DNA of 28,774 nt from 66-474 sp039923855 (GTDB taxonomy: Bacteria > Pseudomonadota > Gammaproteobacteria > Xanthomonadales > Rhodanobacteraceae): the NCBI GenBank assembly GCA_039923855.1, contig JBDTBW010000062.1:1-28774 (forward strand). The letters run 5' to 3'. Within the stretch, counting starts at the first letter, position 1, and each line of letters starts with the position of its first letter. This document shows positions 22,983 through 28,774 of the stretch, one piece after another. The notes under the pieces are model-generated. The model did no database searches. It saw only the letters and a program-made list of their open reading frames with translations, and had not been told where the DNA came from. The translations under genes were made by a program, and so were the position numbers.

Positions 22983-24896
22983 CTATATTGACGCAAATGA
23001 CTTTGGCTCTTGATCCAAAGCGCCATCCGCCACCAACTCACAAGCCCTCCGCACATCCCCATCCATCGCGCGGTCGCGCGGCATAAAGGCGATGTGCTCG
23101 CGGATCTTCGCGTGCGCCGCGGCGACGGCGGCGCCGGGTCGGAACTCCTCGGCGGCAGCTAGCGATTGCATCAACGCGCGCACTTCGCTCTCGAATTGCG
23201 CGTGTTCTGCGCTGCCTTCGCGCGGCGCGCCGGCGATCTTGGCGGCGAATGCCGCTGCGTCGCCACGGCGGGCAAGAGCACGCGTGGCGTTGAGCATGTC
23301 GCGGCGGTAATCCAGCGCTTGGCTCGCGGTGTACAACTCCAGCGCGAGCACATGTGAAAGATCGTCCATCATCGACAACACATGGCGCGCTTCGTTGGCG
23401 CCCATCGAGACATGATCCTCGGCATTCGCGGATGTCGGGATCGAATACACGCTGGCCGGATGCGCGCGGGTGGCGAGATCGTTGACCAACGCGGCGGCGG
23501 TGTATTGCACGATCATGAAACCGGAATCGGTGCCGTCCTCGTTGCCGGCGAGGAACGCGGGCAGACCATCATTCGTCGCCGGGTCGACCAACTTGTTCAA
23601 GCGCCGCTCGGAGATCGACGCCAGCACCGGGATCGCGGCTTTGACATATGCCATCGCCAGCGCCAGCGGCATGCCGTGGAAATGCCCCGCCGAAACCACT
23701 TGATCCTCGATGTGTTGCGCGTCGGGCATGTCGGGGAAGATCAGCGGATTGTCGGTGACCGCATTCAATTCGATGTCGATCACCCGACAGGCTTGTGCCC
23801 ACGCATCACGCACCGCGCCGTGCACCTGCGGCATGCAGCGCAGGCAATAGGCGTCTTGAGGCTGGTGTTTTTTGCCGCCCTTGAACGGCAGAAAGCGCGT
23901 GTAGAACGCCTCGCGGCCGTGTCGTTGCGAAGGGGGCACCCAATCCCAGCAAATATCGAAACGCTGCGCCTGATCCTCCGGCATCTGCCACGCTAGCGCG
24001 GTCCAGGTGCGGAAGCGCGGCACCAGGTGATACGGAATGTCGAGCAGGGTCGAGCGTTGCAGCAACGTGCGCAGATTCGCGGCGCTTTCCACTTGTCCGG
24101 GATGCGGGCGCAGCGCGTGCACGTCTTCGCGCAACGCGCCGCTGCGACCGGCGAATGCATCCAGCGTCATCGCGCCGGCGAGGTCGGCAACACCGAGCAG
24201 GTGTTCGAGTTTGTCCAGCGCCAGCACCGCGGTCGCCAGCATTTGGGTGGTGCCATTGTTGAGCGCAAGCCCTTCCTTGAACGACAGGGTGATCGGCGTG
24301 AGACGCGCGCGTTGCAAGGCTTGCGCGCCGCTCATCCGCTCGTTCTCGTAAAACGCTTCGCCTCCGCCCAGCAACACGATCGCCAGATGCGACAACGGCG
24401 CGAGATCGCCGCTGGCGCCCACCGAACCGATCTGCGGGATCACCGGCACCACGCCGCGGTTCAATAGTTCCACCAGCGCCTGAAGGGTTTCCACGCGGAT
24501 GCCGGAATGACCGCGCATCAGCGTATTGATCCGGATCGCCAGCATCGCGCGCACGACTTCGGGCGACAGCGGCTCGCCGACACACACCGCATGGGTCAGG
24601 ATCAGATTGCGTTGCAGTTCTTCCGGCAGCGTGTCCTCGCGCGGTTCGGGATTGCCGCTCAGCAATTCGTCGCGCACGCGATGCGCGCCCAGCAGCTTGT
24701 CGGCGTTGCTGCCGAAACCGGTGGTGACGCCGTAGATCGGCTCGCCGCAGCGCACCTTATCGGCGAGGAATTCCGCGGTGCGGCGTACATGTTCGAGTTG
24801 ACCCGCATCGAGTTCGACTTTGGCACCGTCGCGCGCAAACGCGATCACCTGTTCGCGGGTGAGGCTATTGCCGTCGAGAGTGATGATGGTTGTCAC
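22983..24896 (-). CDS. hutH: Histidine ammonia-lyase-like enzyme with extra domains
   Basis: A 637-residue aromatic amino acid lyase, against about 510 for standard HutH. The MIO cofactor forms from A161-S162-G163 in GSVGASGDLAPLSH. The active-site Y55 (YGVTTGFG) and H102 (ILTHA) are present, and E493 (ANAEDHVSMG) occupies the position of the histidine-selective E414 of the Pseudomonas enzyme. These favour histidine as substrate, giving urocanate and ammonia. About 60 additional residues (about 284-346) sit before QDAYCLRCMPQVHG, and a C-terminal extension of some 50 residues follows. No other hut gene is near. The GTG at 24896 gives the normal N-terminus VTTIITLDG; its ribosome site is weak. 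The frame also opens at 24941 inside a repeat. The gene converges on the broken hydrolase, ending 8 nt from it. Confidence 0.85.
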   Translation of the reverse strand: MTTIITLDGNSLTREQVIAFARDGAKVELDAGQLEHVRRTAEFLADKVRCGEPIYGVTTGFGSNADKLLGAHRVRDELLSGNPEPREDTLPEELQRNLILTHAVCVGEPLSPEVVRAMLAIRINTLMRGHSGIRVETLQALVELLNRGVVPVIPQIGSVGASGDLAPLSHLAIVLLGGGEAFYENERMSGAQALQRARLTPITLSFKEGLALNNGTTQMLATAVLALDKLEHLLGVADLAGAMTLDAFAGRSGALREDVHALRPHPGQVESAANLRTLLQRSTLLDIPYHLVPRFRTWTALAWQMPEDQAQRFDICWDWVPPSQRHGREAFYTRFLPFKGGKKHQPQDAYCLRCMPQVHGAVRDAWAQACRVIDIELNAVTDNPLIFPDMPDAQHIEDQVVSAGHFHGMPLALAMAYVKAAIPVLASISERRLNKLVDPATNDGLPAFLAGNEDGTDSGFMIVQYTAAALVNDLATRAHPASVYSIPTSANAEDHVSMGANEARHVLSMMDDLSHVLALELYTASQALDYRRDMLNATRALARRGDAAAFAAKIAGAPREGSAEHAQFESEVRALMQSLAAAEEFRPGAAVAAAHAKIREHIAFMPRDRAMDGDVRRACELVADGALDQEPKSFASI

Positions 24897-24936
24897 AATA
24901 AATCGGAATCCCAAAAAACCTTCAGTTAACCTGGAT

Positions 24937-24962
24937 GTCATTCCCGCGCAAGCGGGAATCCA
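24937..24962. repeat. Palindromic repeat GTCATTCCCGC-GCGGGAATCCA
   Basis: GTCATTCCCGC, GCAA, GCGGGAATCCA is a short, clean member of the GTCATTCC family. It lies between hutH and the GIY-YIG pseudogene and contains the stop codon of the latter. Confidence 0.9.
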
Positions 24963-25269
24963 TTTTGACTCTGCTGTTCAAGCAAGTCATCCCACAAGTC
25001 ACGCCAATCCCGATTGGCGCTCTCCATCAATTCCAGTTTCCATGCGCGGTTCCATTTCTTCAACTGCGTTTCGCGCTTGATCGCGGATGGGAAATCCGCA
25101 TGTAGTTCATACCAAACCAGTTGCTTCACACCGTATCGCTTGGTGAACCCGGAGACCAGCCCTTCGCGGTATTCCCAAATGCGAAGCTTCAGACTGCCGG
25201 TGAGCCAATGTACAAAGTCCCTCGTGGACCGCTCGCAAGAATGTAGACGGCGGGCTGCTTGCTGATCAT
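24938..25269 (-). pseudogene. GIY-YIG endonuclease (UPF0213/YhbQ-like), frameshifted
   Basis: The first part (25269 to 25189) reads MISKQPAVYILASGPRGTLY and then IGS, the VYI...YIG core of a small GIY-YIG nuclease. It reaches TGA because one base is missing near 25203: TACATTGGCTCACC stands where family sequence would have GGCGTCACC. In the frame beginning just after the loss the protein continues TGSLKLRIWEYREGLVSGF, then TKRYGVKQLVWYELHADF, SAIKRETQLKKWNRAWKLEL and WRDLWDDLL, the full C-terminal half. The tail FPLARE is encoded by a palindromic repeat. Such proteins are about 90-110 residues long. The gene is flanked on both sides by GTCATTCC-family repeats. Confidence 0.85.
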
Positions 25270-25281
25270 TACAGATAAGAA

Positions 25282-25307
25282 TGGATTCCCGCTTACGCGG
25301 GAATGAC
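25282..25307. repeat. Palindromic repeat TGGATTCCCGC-GCGGGAATGAC
   Basis: TGGATTCCCGC, TTAC, GCGGGAATGAC is in the orientation opposite to the copy at 24937. The two copies bracket the GIY-YIG pseudogene as inverted repeats. Confidence 0.9.
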
Positions 25308-25342
25308 GTCCCTGGAAAATTGCATCTCGCTTCGCACTAACT

Positions 25343-25409
25343 TCATGTGCTCCTCCGCAACCGATCACTAACCTCGGGCCAGGATGTAAGCGGCGGGTTG
25401 CTTGTGCAT
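25343..25409 (-). pseudogene. Fused fragments: GIY-YIG N-terminus and a copy of the hisS tail
   Basis: From 25409 the minus strand reads MHKQPAAYILARG, a second start of the GIY-YIG gene, and then runs directly into VSDRLRRST plus stop (25372 to 25343). That stretch matches the true hisS end VFNDQLRRGT plus stop. This is the junction of a tandem duplication covering the hisS tail, the spacer and the nuclease N-terminus. Neither fragment can be functional. Confidence 0.75.
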
Positions 25410-25421
25410 TTCAAATCAAAA

Positions 25422-25447
25422 TGGATTCCCGCTTATGCGGGGATGAC
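25422..25447. repeat. Palindromic repeat TGGATTCCCGC-GCGGGGATGAC
   Basis: The second copy in the duplicated segment. It differs from that at 25282 by two bases (TTAT loop, GGGGATG). A half-copy (GCGGGAATGACG, about 25474-25485) follows. Confidence 0.88.
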
Positions 25448-25519
25448 GTCTTTGGAGGATCGCATCTCGCGTCGCGGGAATGACGCCCCTGAAGAATCGC
25501 GTATCGTGTCGCAGTAACA

Positions 25520-26890
25520 TCATGTACCCCTCCGCAATTGATCGTTGAAAACCTTGACCAACTCCGCGCGCGGCACCTCGAACTGCTCACCGCGTTGCAA
25601 GTCCTTGACCGCGACCACGCCGCGCGCGATCTCGTCGTCACCGAGCACCAGCGCGTAGCGGATGCCGGCGCGATCGGCGTACTTCAATTGCTTGCCGAGC
25701 TTGCCGCCTTCCAGCGTGATCTCTGTGGCGATACCGGCGTCGCGCAATTCCTTCGCCAGCGCGAGGTACGTGGGCGTTAGCGCATCATCCATCTGCGTCA
25801 CCAGCACCTGCACGGTGTTGCGTGCGGCATCGGTCAGACCCGCTTCGCGCAATTGCCAGAACAGGCGTGTAAGACCGATCGAGATACCGACGCCCGGCAA
25901 TTTGGATTTGCTGTATTGCCCCGCCAGGTTGTCGTAGCGGCCGCCCGAACAGATCGAACCGATGTCCGGATGATCGTTCAGTGTGGTTTCGTAGACGGTA
26001 CCTGTGTAGTAGTCCAGCCCGCGCGCGATCGACAGATTCATCGCGAAATGCGATTCCGGCACGCCGAACGCGGCGACCATTTCCAGCACTTCGCGCAATT
26101 CCGTCCTGCCCTGTTCGAATGTTTCGCTGCCAGCGCGCAGCGCATCCAGTTTTGCATGCGCGTCCGCCAGCGAAGTCGAGTGCACCTGCACGAAATCCAG
26201 AATCTTGCGCGCGGCATCCACCGGCAATCCGAACGCCTCGCCGGTCAATGCCTCGCGCACGTATTCGATGCCGCGTTTGTCCAGCTTGTCGACTTCGCGC
26301 AGCACCAGCATTTGTTTTTCCGGACCGGCCACGCCTAAACCTTCGAAAAAACCGCGCATCAACCTGCGGTTGTTGATCTGGATGGTGAACGCGCCGATGT
26401 CGAGTTCGCGGAACACCGCATGGATCACCGCGGGCAGCTCGGCGTCGTAGCGGATCGACAGCGCGTCCTTGCCGATCACGTCGATATCGCACTGCCAGAA
26501 CTCGCGGAAACGCCCGCGCTGCGCACGTTCGCCGCGCCAGACGCGCTGCATCTGGTAACGACGGAACGGGAACGCCAATTCGCGTTCGTGCTCGGCGACA
26601 TAACGCGCCAGCGGCACGGTAAGATCGAAACGCAGCGCCAGCTCGGGCTTCTCGCCCTGCTCTAAGGCGCCGGTCGATTGCACGAAATACACCTGCCGCT
26701 CGGTCTCGCCGCCGCTCTTGGTCAGCAGCACGTCGGCGTATTCGATCGCCGGCGTTTCGATCGGCAGAAACCCGTACACCTCGAAGCCGCGACGGATGGT
26801 ATCCAGCATCGACTGGAAGGCGATCTGCTCGCGCGGCAGCAATTCGAGCACGCCCGGCATCGTGCGGGCCTGGGCTTGGAATGGCGCCAT
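25520..26890 (-). CDS. hisS: Histidyl-tRNA synthetase
   Basis: A 456-residue class II aminoacyl-tRNA synthetase that charges tRNA-His. The motif 1 region is near residues 12-50. LALRFDLTVPLARYV (84-98) follows the active-site loop GGETERQVYF. Motif 2 is RYQMQRVWRGERAQRGRFRE (111-130). The histidine-binding HisA motif GLDYYTGTVYE is at 291-301 and motif 3 is GVGISIGLTRL (333-343). The anticodon-binding domain fills the last 100 residues. It is about 30 residues longer than the E. coli enzyme and closely resembles the Xanthomonas form. GAGGAA precedes the ATG. The end of the gene has been duplicated just downstream. Confidence 0.97.
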   Translation of the reverse strand: MAPFQAQARTMPGVLELLPREQIAFQSMLDTIRRGFEVYGFLPIETPAIEYADVLLTKSGGETERQVYFVQSTGALEQGEKPELALRFDLTVPLARYVAEHERELAFPFRRYQMQRVWRGERAQRGRFREFWQCDIDVIGKDALSIRYDAELPAVIHAVFRELDIGAFTIQINNRRLMRGFFEGLGVAGPEKQMLVLREVDKLDKRGIEYVREALTGEAFGLPVDAARKILDFVQVHSTSLADAHAKLDALRAGSETFEQGRTELREVLEMVAAFGVPESHFAMNLSIARGLDYYTGTVYETTLNDHPDIGSICSGGRYDNLAGQYSKSKLPGVGISIGLTRLFWQLREAGLTDAARNTVQVLVTQMDDALTPTYLALAKELRDAGIATEITLEGGKLGKQLKYADRAGIRYALVLGDDEIARGVVAVKDLQRGEQFEVPRAELVKVFNDQLRRGT

Positions 26891-26990
26891 GCGTTCCTCG
26901 GTGATCGTGAAAGCGCGAAGGTTAGCAGAGCGGCGCAGCGCATCGGCGGCCCGGTTGCGCGCCGCACGCGCGGGCCGCTATCATTCGCGT

Positions 26991-27151
26991 CTGATCGCAA
27001 CGCCCATTCCAGAAGATGGATCGCGCAGCGGATCGGGGCACTGGACGCAGGTATGGAGCTAGGCACATAGTCAATGCTATGGGCCGAGTGAAGACCAAGT
27101 CGAGCGCCGCGAGACCAAGCGAGCCGCTTTTGGAATGGGCGTTGCGATCAG
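26991..27151. repeat. 161-bp element with perfect 21-bp terminal inverted repeats, before tRNA-Pro
   Basis: CTGATCGCAACGCCCATTCC plus A (26991-27011) recurs as its exact complement at 27131-27151. The inner 119 bp have no open frame of note but contain a short stem CATAG-TCAATG-CTATG and a direct repeat around AGACCAAG-CGAG. The right arm ends 5 nt before the tRNA. No target-site duplication is visible. It could be a small non-autonomous mobile element or a tRNA leader structure. Confidence 0.7.
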
Positions 27152-27156
27152 CAAAT

Positions 27157-27233
27157 CGGGGTGTAGCTCAGCCTGGTAGAGCGCTACGTTCGGGACGTAG
27201 AAGTCGCAGGTTCAAATCCTGTCTCCCCGACCA
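27157..27233 (+). tRNA. tRNA-Pro, anticodon CGG
   Basis: 77 nt including an encoded CCA. The acceptor arms CGGGGTG and its partner before ACCA, D-arm GCTC...GAGC, anticodon stem CTACG/CGTAG with loop TTCGGGA (anticodon CGG, reading CCG), and T-arm GCAGG-TTCAAAT-CCTGT all pair. CCG is a likely common Pro codon in this GC-rich genome. Confidence 0.97.
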
Positions 27234-27385
27234 CGTTTGACGAAAAGCAACCAACTGGGCGGTGGACTGCCGCCTGCGGGCCGATGCTTGTAGATGCTCC
27301 AACGGAGCTGTGGCCTTCGAAATTCCGCGTGGCGGGATTCGCTGCGCTACTCCCGCCCTCCATAACTTGGGAAGAACAAACCCAA

Positions 27386-27438
27386 ATGGATTCCGGGTTC
27401 CGTCCGCAATGAAGCGGCTTACGGCCCCGGAATGACGA
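27386..27438. repeat. Palindromic repeat ATGGATTCCGGG ... CCCGGAATGAC
   Basis: The outer arms TGGATTCCGGG and CCCCGGAATGAC enclose about 30 bp with a weaker inner pairing. It lies between the tRNA and pilZ, about 60 bp beyond the pilZ stop, and is followed by a short CCCGATTCC/GGTTCCCGG tract. Confidence 0.75.
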
Positions 27439-27501
27439 CGAGGATTGTTGCTGCGTTGCCCGGTTCCCGGAACCCAAGTCCCGGTTCGCGATTCCCGATT
27501 C

Positions 27502-27882
27502 CTACATCGTCTGCGTAGGCCGCTCCGAACCCAGGATGCCCGCCAGGATCGATTCGATCTTGGTGCGCGCGGTGTCGCCGTCGGAGGATTCCGCGAATTG
27601 CACGCCGATGCCTGCGGTGCGGTTGCCTTGCGCGGCGGTCGGCGTGATCCAGACCACTTTGCCGGCGACCGGCAGGCGATCCTTTTCCTCGGGCAAGGTC
27701 AACAGCAAAAACACCTCGTCGCCCAGGCTGTAGCGCTTGGCGGTCGGCACGAACAGCCCGCCGCCTTTCACGAACGCCATGTAGGCGTTGTAGAGCGCGT
27801 GCTTGTCCTTGATCGCCAGCGACAGAATGCCCTGGCGTGGCATTCCACCTGCGTTGCCTCCCGGTGCGGCCATGGTCTGCAT
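27502..27882 (-). CDS. pilZ: PilZ-domain protein, type IV pilus biogenesis
   Basis: A 126-residue protein very like Xanthomonas PilZ: RQGILSLAIKDKHALYNAYM, then VKGGGLFVPTAKRY, LGDEVFLLLTLPE, LPVAGKVVWITP and AGIGVQF. It is one beta-barrel PilZ domain, but it lacks the N-terminal RxxxR and the D/NxSxxG signature that bind cyclic di-GMP. By analogy it acts through protein contacts (with PilB and FimX in Xanthomonas) to control pilus assembly. Three in-frame ATGs lie near the start (27882, 27873, 27840); the Xanthomonas protein begins about where the third one is preceded by a short tail, and I take the first. It follows the deacetylase gene by 45 nt on the same strand. Confidence 0.92.
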   Translation of the reverse strand: MQTMAAPGGNAGGMPRQGILSLAIKDKHALYNAYMAFVKGGGLFVPTAKRYSLGDEVFLLLTLPEEKDRLPVAGKVVWITPTAAQGNRTAGIGVQFAESSDGDTARTKIESILAGILGSERPTQTM

Positions 27883-27927
27883 CCGTCTTCGAAGTATCGA
27901 CAGCTTGCCGCGCGCGCGGCGTCGCGG

Positions 27928-28774
27928 TCAAGCGATAAACCTGCGCCAGCCCCAATGGTCGAATACCCACGGCGAAGGCAGCTTCGCATAAAGCTTGACG
28001 TAATACGGGGACTGCAACGCGCGCGCTGCGTGCGCTGCGGGACTGCCGTCGCGCCACAACAAGGTCGCCCGCCGCGCGTCGCGGCAGCGCGTCAAGCGCT
28101 GACCGCCTTGTGCATCGACCGCCAGCAACACCATCGACGGCATTAGCCAGCGCGGTGGTTGCCACGGCAAGCGCGGCCCGGACAATGCATGATTGCCGAC
28201 GCCTGGCGAGAAATATTCGAAAGCGCCGGCGAAGCGCAACATTCTTCCACGGCTCAGCGCGATCTGGCTCTTGTGCGCGCAAATCGCCGCGCGTTTGCGT
28301 GCCTGCTCCTGCGGGGTCAGCTTGAGCGCGATCCGACGCGGCGCATCGTTCGGCGCACGGCCGTGCAGGAGATAGCACAGGCACTGCGGACGACGCTCCA
28401 TTGGCATACCGTTCAACAACAGTTCGATCAATACGTGCAACGCACTGTGGTCGGGATGGCCGTCGGCGAGATCCGGCAACGCCAGTAGCGTCGGCTTCGC
28501 CTCGTCGATCAATGTCTGCAGCGAGGCGATGGCCTGCGCAGTCTCGTCGATCAATTTCCAGGTGACGCCGCCATCGGGCCACCCGAGCCGCTGCGTCGCC
28601 ACGTCCTGCGCGCCGAGTTCGCGCAACGCGTGTTGCGCCTCGCCGCGCCGGCGTTCGGCCCACCCCGCGCGTTGCGGCGCGCCGATCCGCACCCGGCGTT
28701 CCAACGCACGCTGTGGCCAGGGGTTGTTGTCGCCATCGGTTATCCACGCGATCCGCACGCGCGCGTGGCGTTCC
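27928..28774 (-). CDS. PIG-L/LmbE-type deacetylase, 5' end outside window
   Basis: At least 281 residues of a PIG-L family protein. These zinc enzymes remove N-acetyl groups from GlcNAc-type sugars. The visible part starts near the strand VRIAWITDGDNNPWPQ, which follows the zinc motif HPDDE in the family, so that motif must lie beyond the window. ALPDLADGHPDHSALH supplies the later metal-binding HPDH. The rest is less conserved and ends in WVFDHWGWRRFIA. A GTG at 28758 could be misread as a start, but the frame stays open to the edge with family-like sequence (ERHARVRIAW). It is co-directional with pilZ and may serve surface polysaccharide or lipid processing. Confidence 0.8.
   Translation of the reverse strand, partial: ERHARVRIAWITDGDNNPWPQRALERRVRIGAPQRAGWAERRRGEAQHALRELGAQDVATQRLGWPDGGVTWKLIDETAQAIASLQTLIDEAKPTLLALPDLADGHPDHSALHVLIELLLNGMPMERRPQCLCYLLHGRAPNDAPRRIALKLTPQEQARKRAAICAHKSQIALSRGRMLRFAGAFEYFSPGVGNHALSGPRLPWQPPRWLMPSMVLLAVDAQGGQRLTRCRDARRATLLWRDGSPAAHAARALQSPYYVKLYAKLPSPWVFDHWGWRRFIA

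Larger units (their letters stand above)
25270..25519. repeat. Tandemly duplicated segment between hisS and the GIY-YIG pseudogene
   Basis: The hisS tail and its downstream DNA recur with a 177-bp offset, and the GIY-YIG start recurs with a 140-bp offset. The 37-bp difference is a further repeated unit ending in GTCATTCCCGC, of which three copies are visible (about 25301-25340, 25441-25479 and 25474-25513). Copies are about 75-80 percent alike by eye. The segment has no intact gene. Confidence 0.75.

Noticed and set aside
27016..27240. Short protein gene overlapping tRNA-Pro
   Set aside because: It translates the inverted repeat and the tRNA itself, a common false call.
27157..27260. Phage or island attachment site at tRNA-Pro
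   Set aside because: No second copy of the tRNA 3' end and no integrase gene were seen in the window.

Overview
The window is GC-rich DNA from a proteobacterium. The best fit is Gammaproteobacteria, order Lysobacterales (Xanthomonadales), probably near Rhodanobacteraceae. This rests on three things: a long-form HisRS and a degenerate PilZ that both look like the Xanthomonas proteins, an EF-P-like YeiP, and abundant short palindromic repeats between genes. The placement is inference from remembered families; no search was run.

Layout. (1) Positions 1-400 hold the end of an IS3-family element read leftward off the window. (2) Positions 723-14878 hold a plus-strand branched-chain amino acid and acyl-CoA catabolic cluster: leucine dehydrogenase, isovaleryl-CoA dehydrogenase, acetoacetyl-CoA thiolase, two small lipoproteins, methylcrotonyl-CoA carboxylase beta (liuB), methylglutaconyl-CoA hydratase (liuC), carboxylase alpha (liuD), HMG-CoA lyase (liuE), a GNAT acetyltransferase and a type-10 HSD-like SDR. 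A minus-strand module lies between liuB and liuC: a cupredoxin, an FTR1 iron permease and an outer-membrane protein, behind a Fur-box-like promoter. (3) Positions 15162-17472 hold yeiP, with its Shine-Dalgarno inside a hairpin, and an APC amino acid permease. (4) Positions 17879-18214 hold a Tat-exported HiPIP, divergent from a methionine-salvage run: mtnB, mtnD, a membrane PH-domain protein, mtnC and a legumain-like (C13) protease. (5) An alpha/beta hydrolase broken by an in-frame TGA converges on a histidine ammonia-lyase-like gene of unusual length. (6) A frameshifted GIY-YIG nuclease gene and a duplicated hisS tail lie downstream of hisS. (7) tRNA-Pro(CGG) follows a 21-bp inverted repeat, and then come minus-strand pilZ and a PIG-L-type deacetylase that runs off the window.

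How the genes work together. Leucine dehydrogenase feeds the keto acid to a branched-chain keto acid dehydrogenase not seen here. IVD, MCC (LiuB/LiuD), LiuC and LiuE then carry isovaleryl-CoA to acetyl-CoA and acetoacetate. The thiolase and the SDR suit the end steps of leucine and isoleucine breakdown. MtnB, MtnC and MtnD are three consecutive enzymes of methylthioadenosine recycling.

Non-coding structure is the most striking part of the window. One palindrome family (core GCGGCCATCCATGGCCGC) occurs at least five times, nearly always just after a gene, and supplies the last codons of liuD. A second family (GTCATTCC...GGAATCCA) fills other gaps and flanks the decayed GIY-YIG gene. There is also a perfect 10-copy heptanucleotide array. 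I found no clearly new multi-gene system. The best leads are the yeiP leader hairpin, the repeat/GIY-YIG/hisS duplication, the expanded ammonia-lyase, and the PH-domain and legumain-like genes in the methionine-salvage run.
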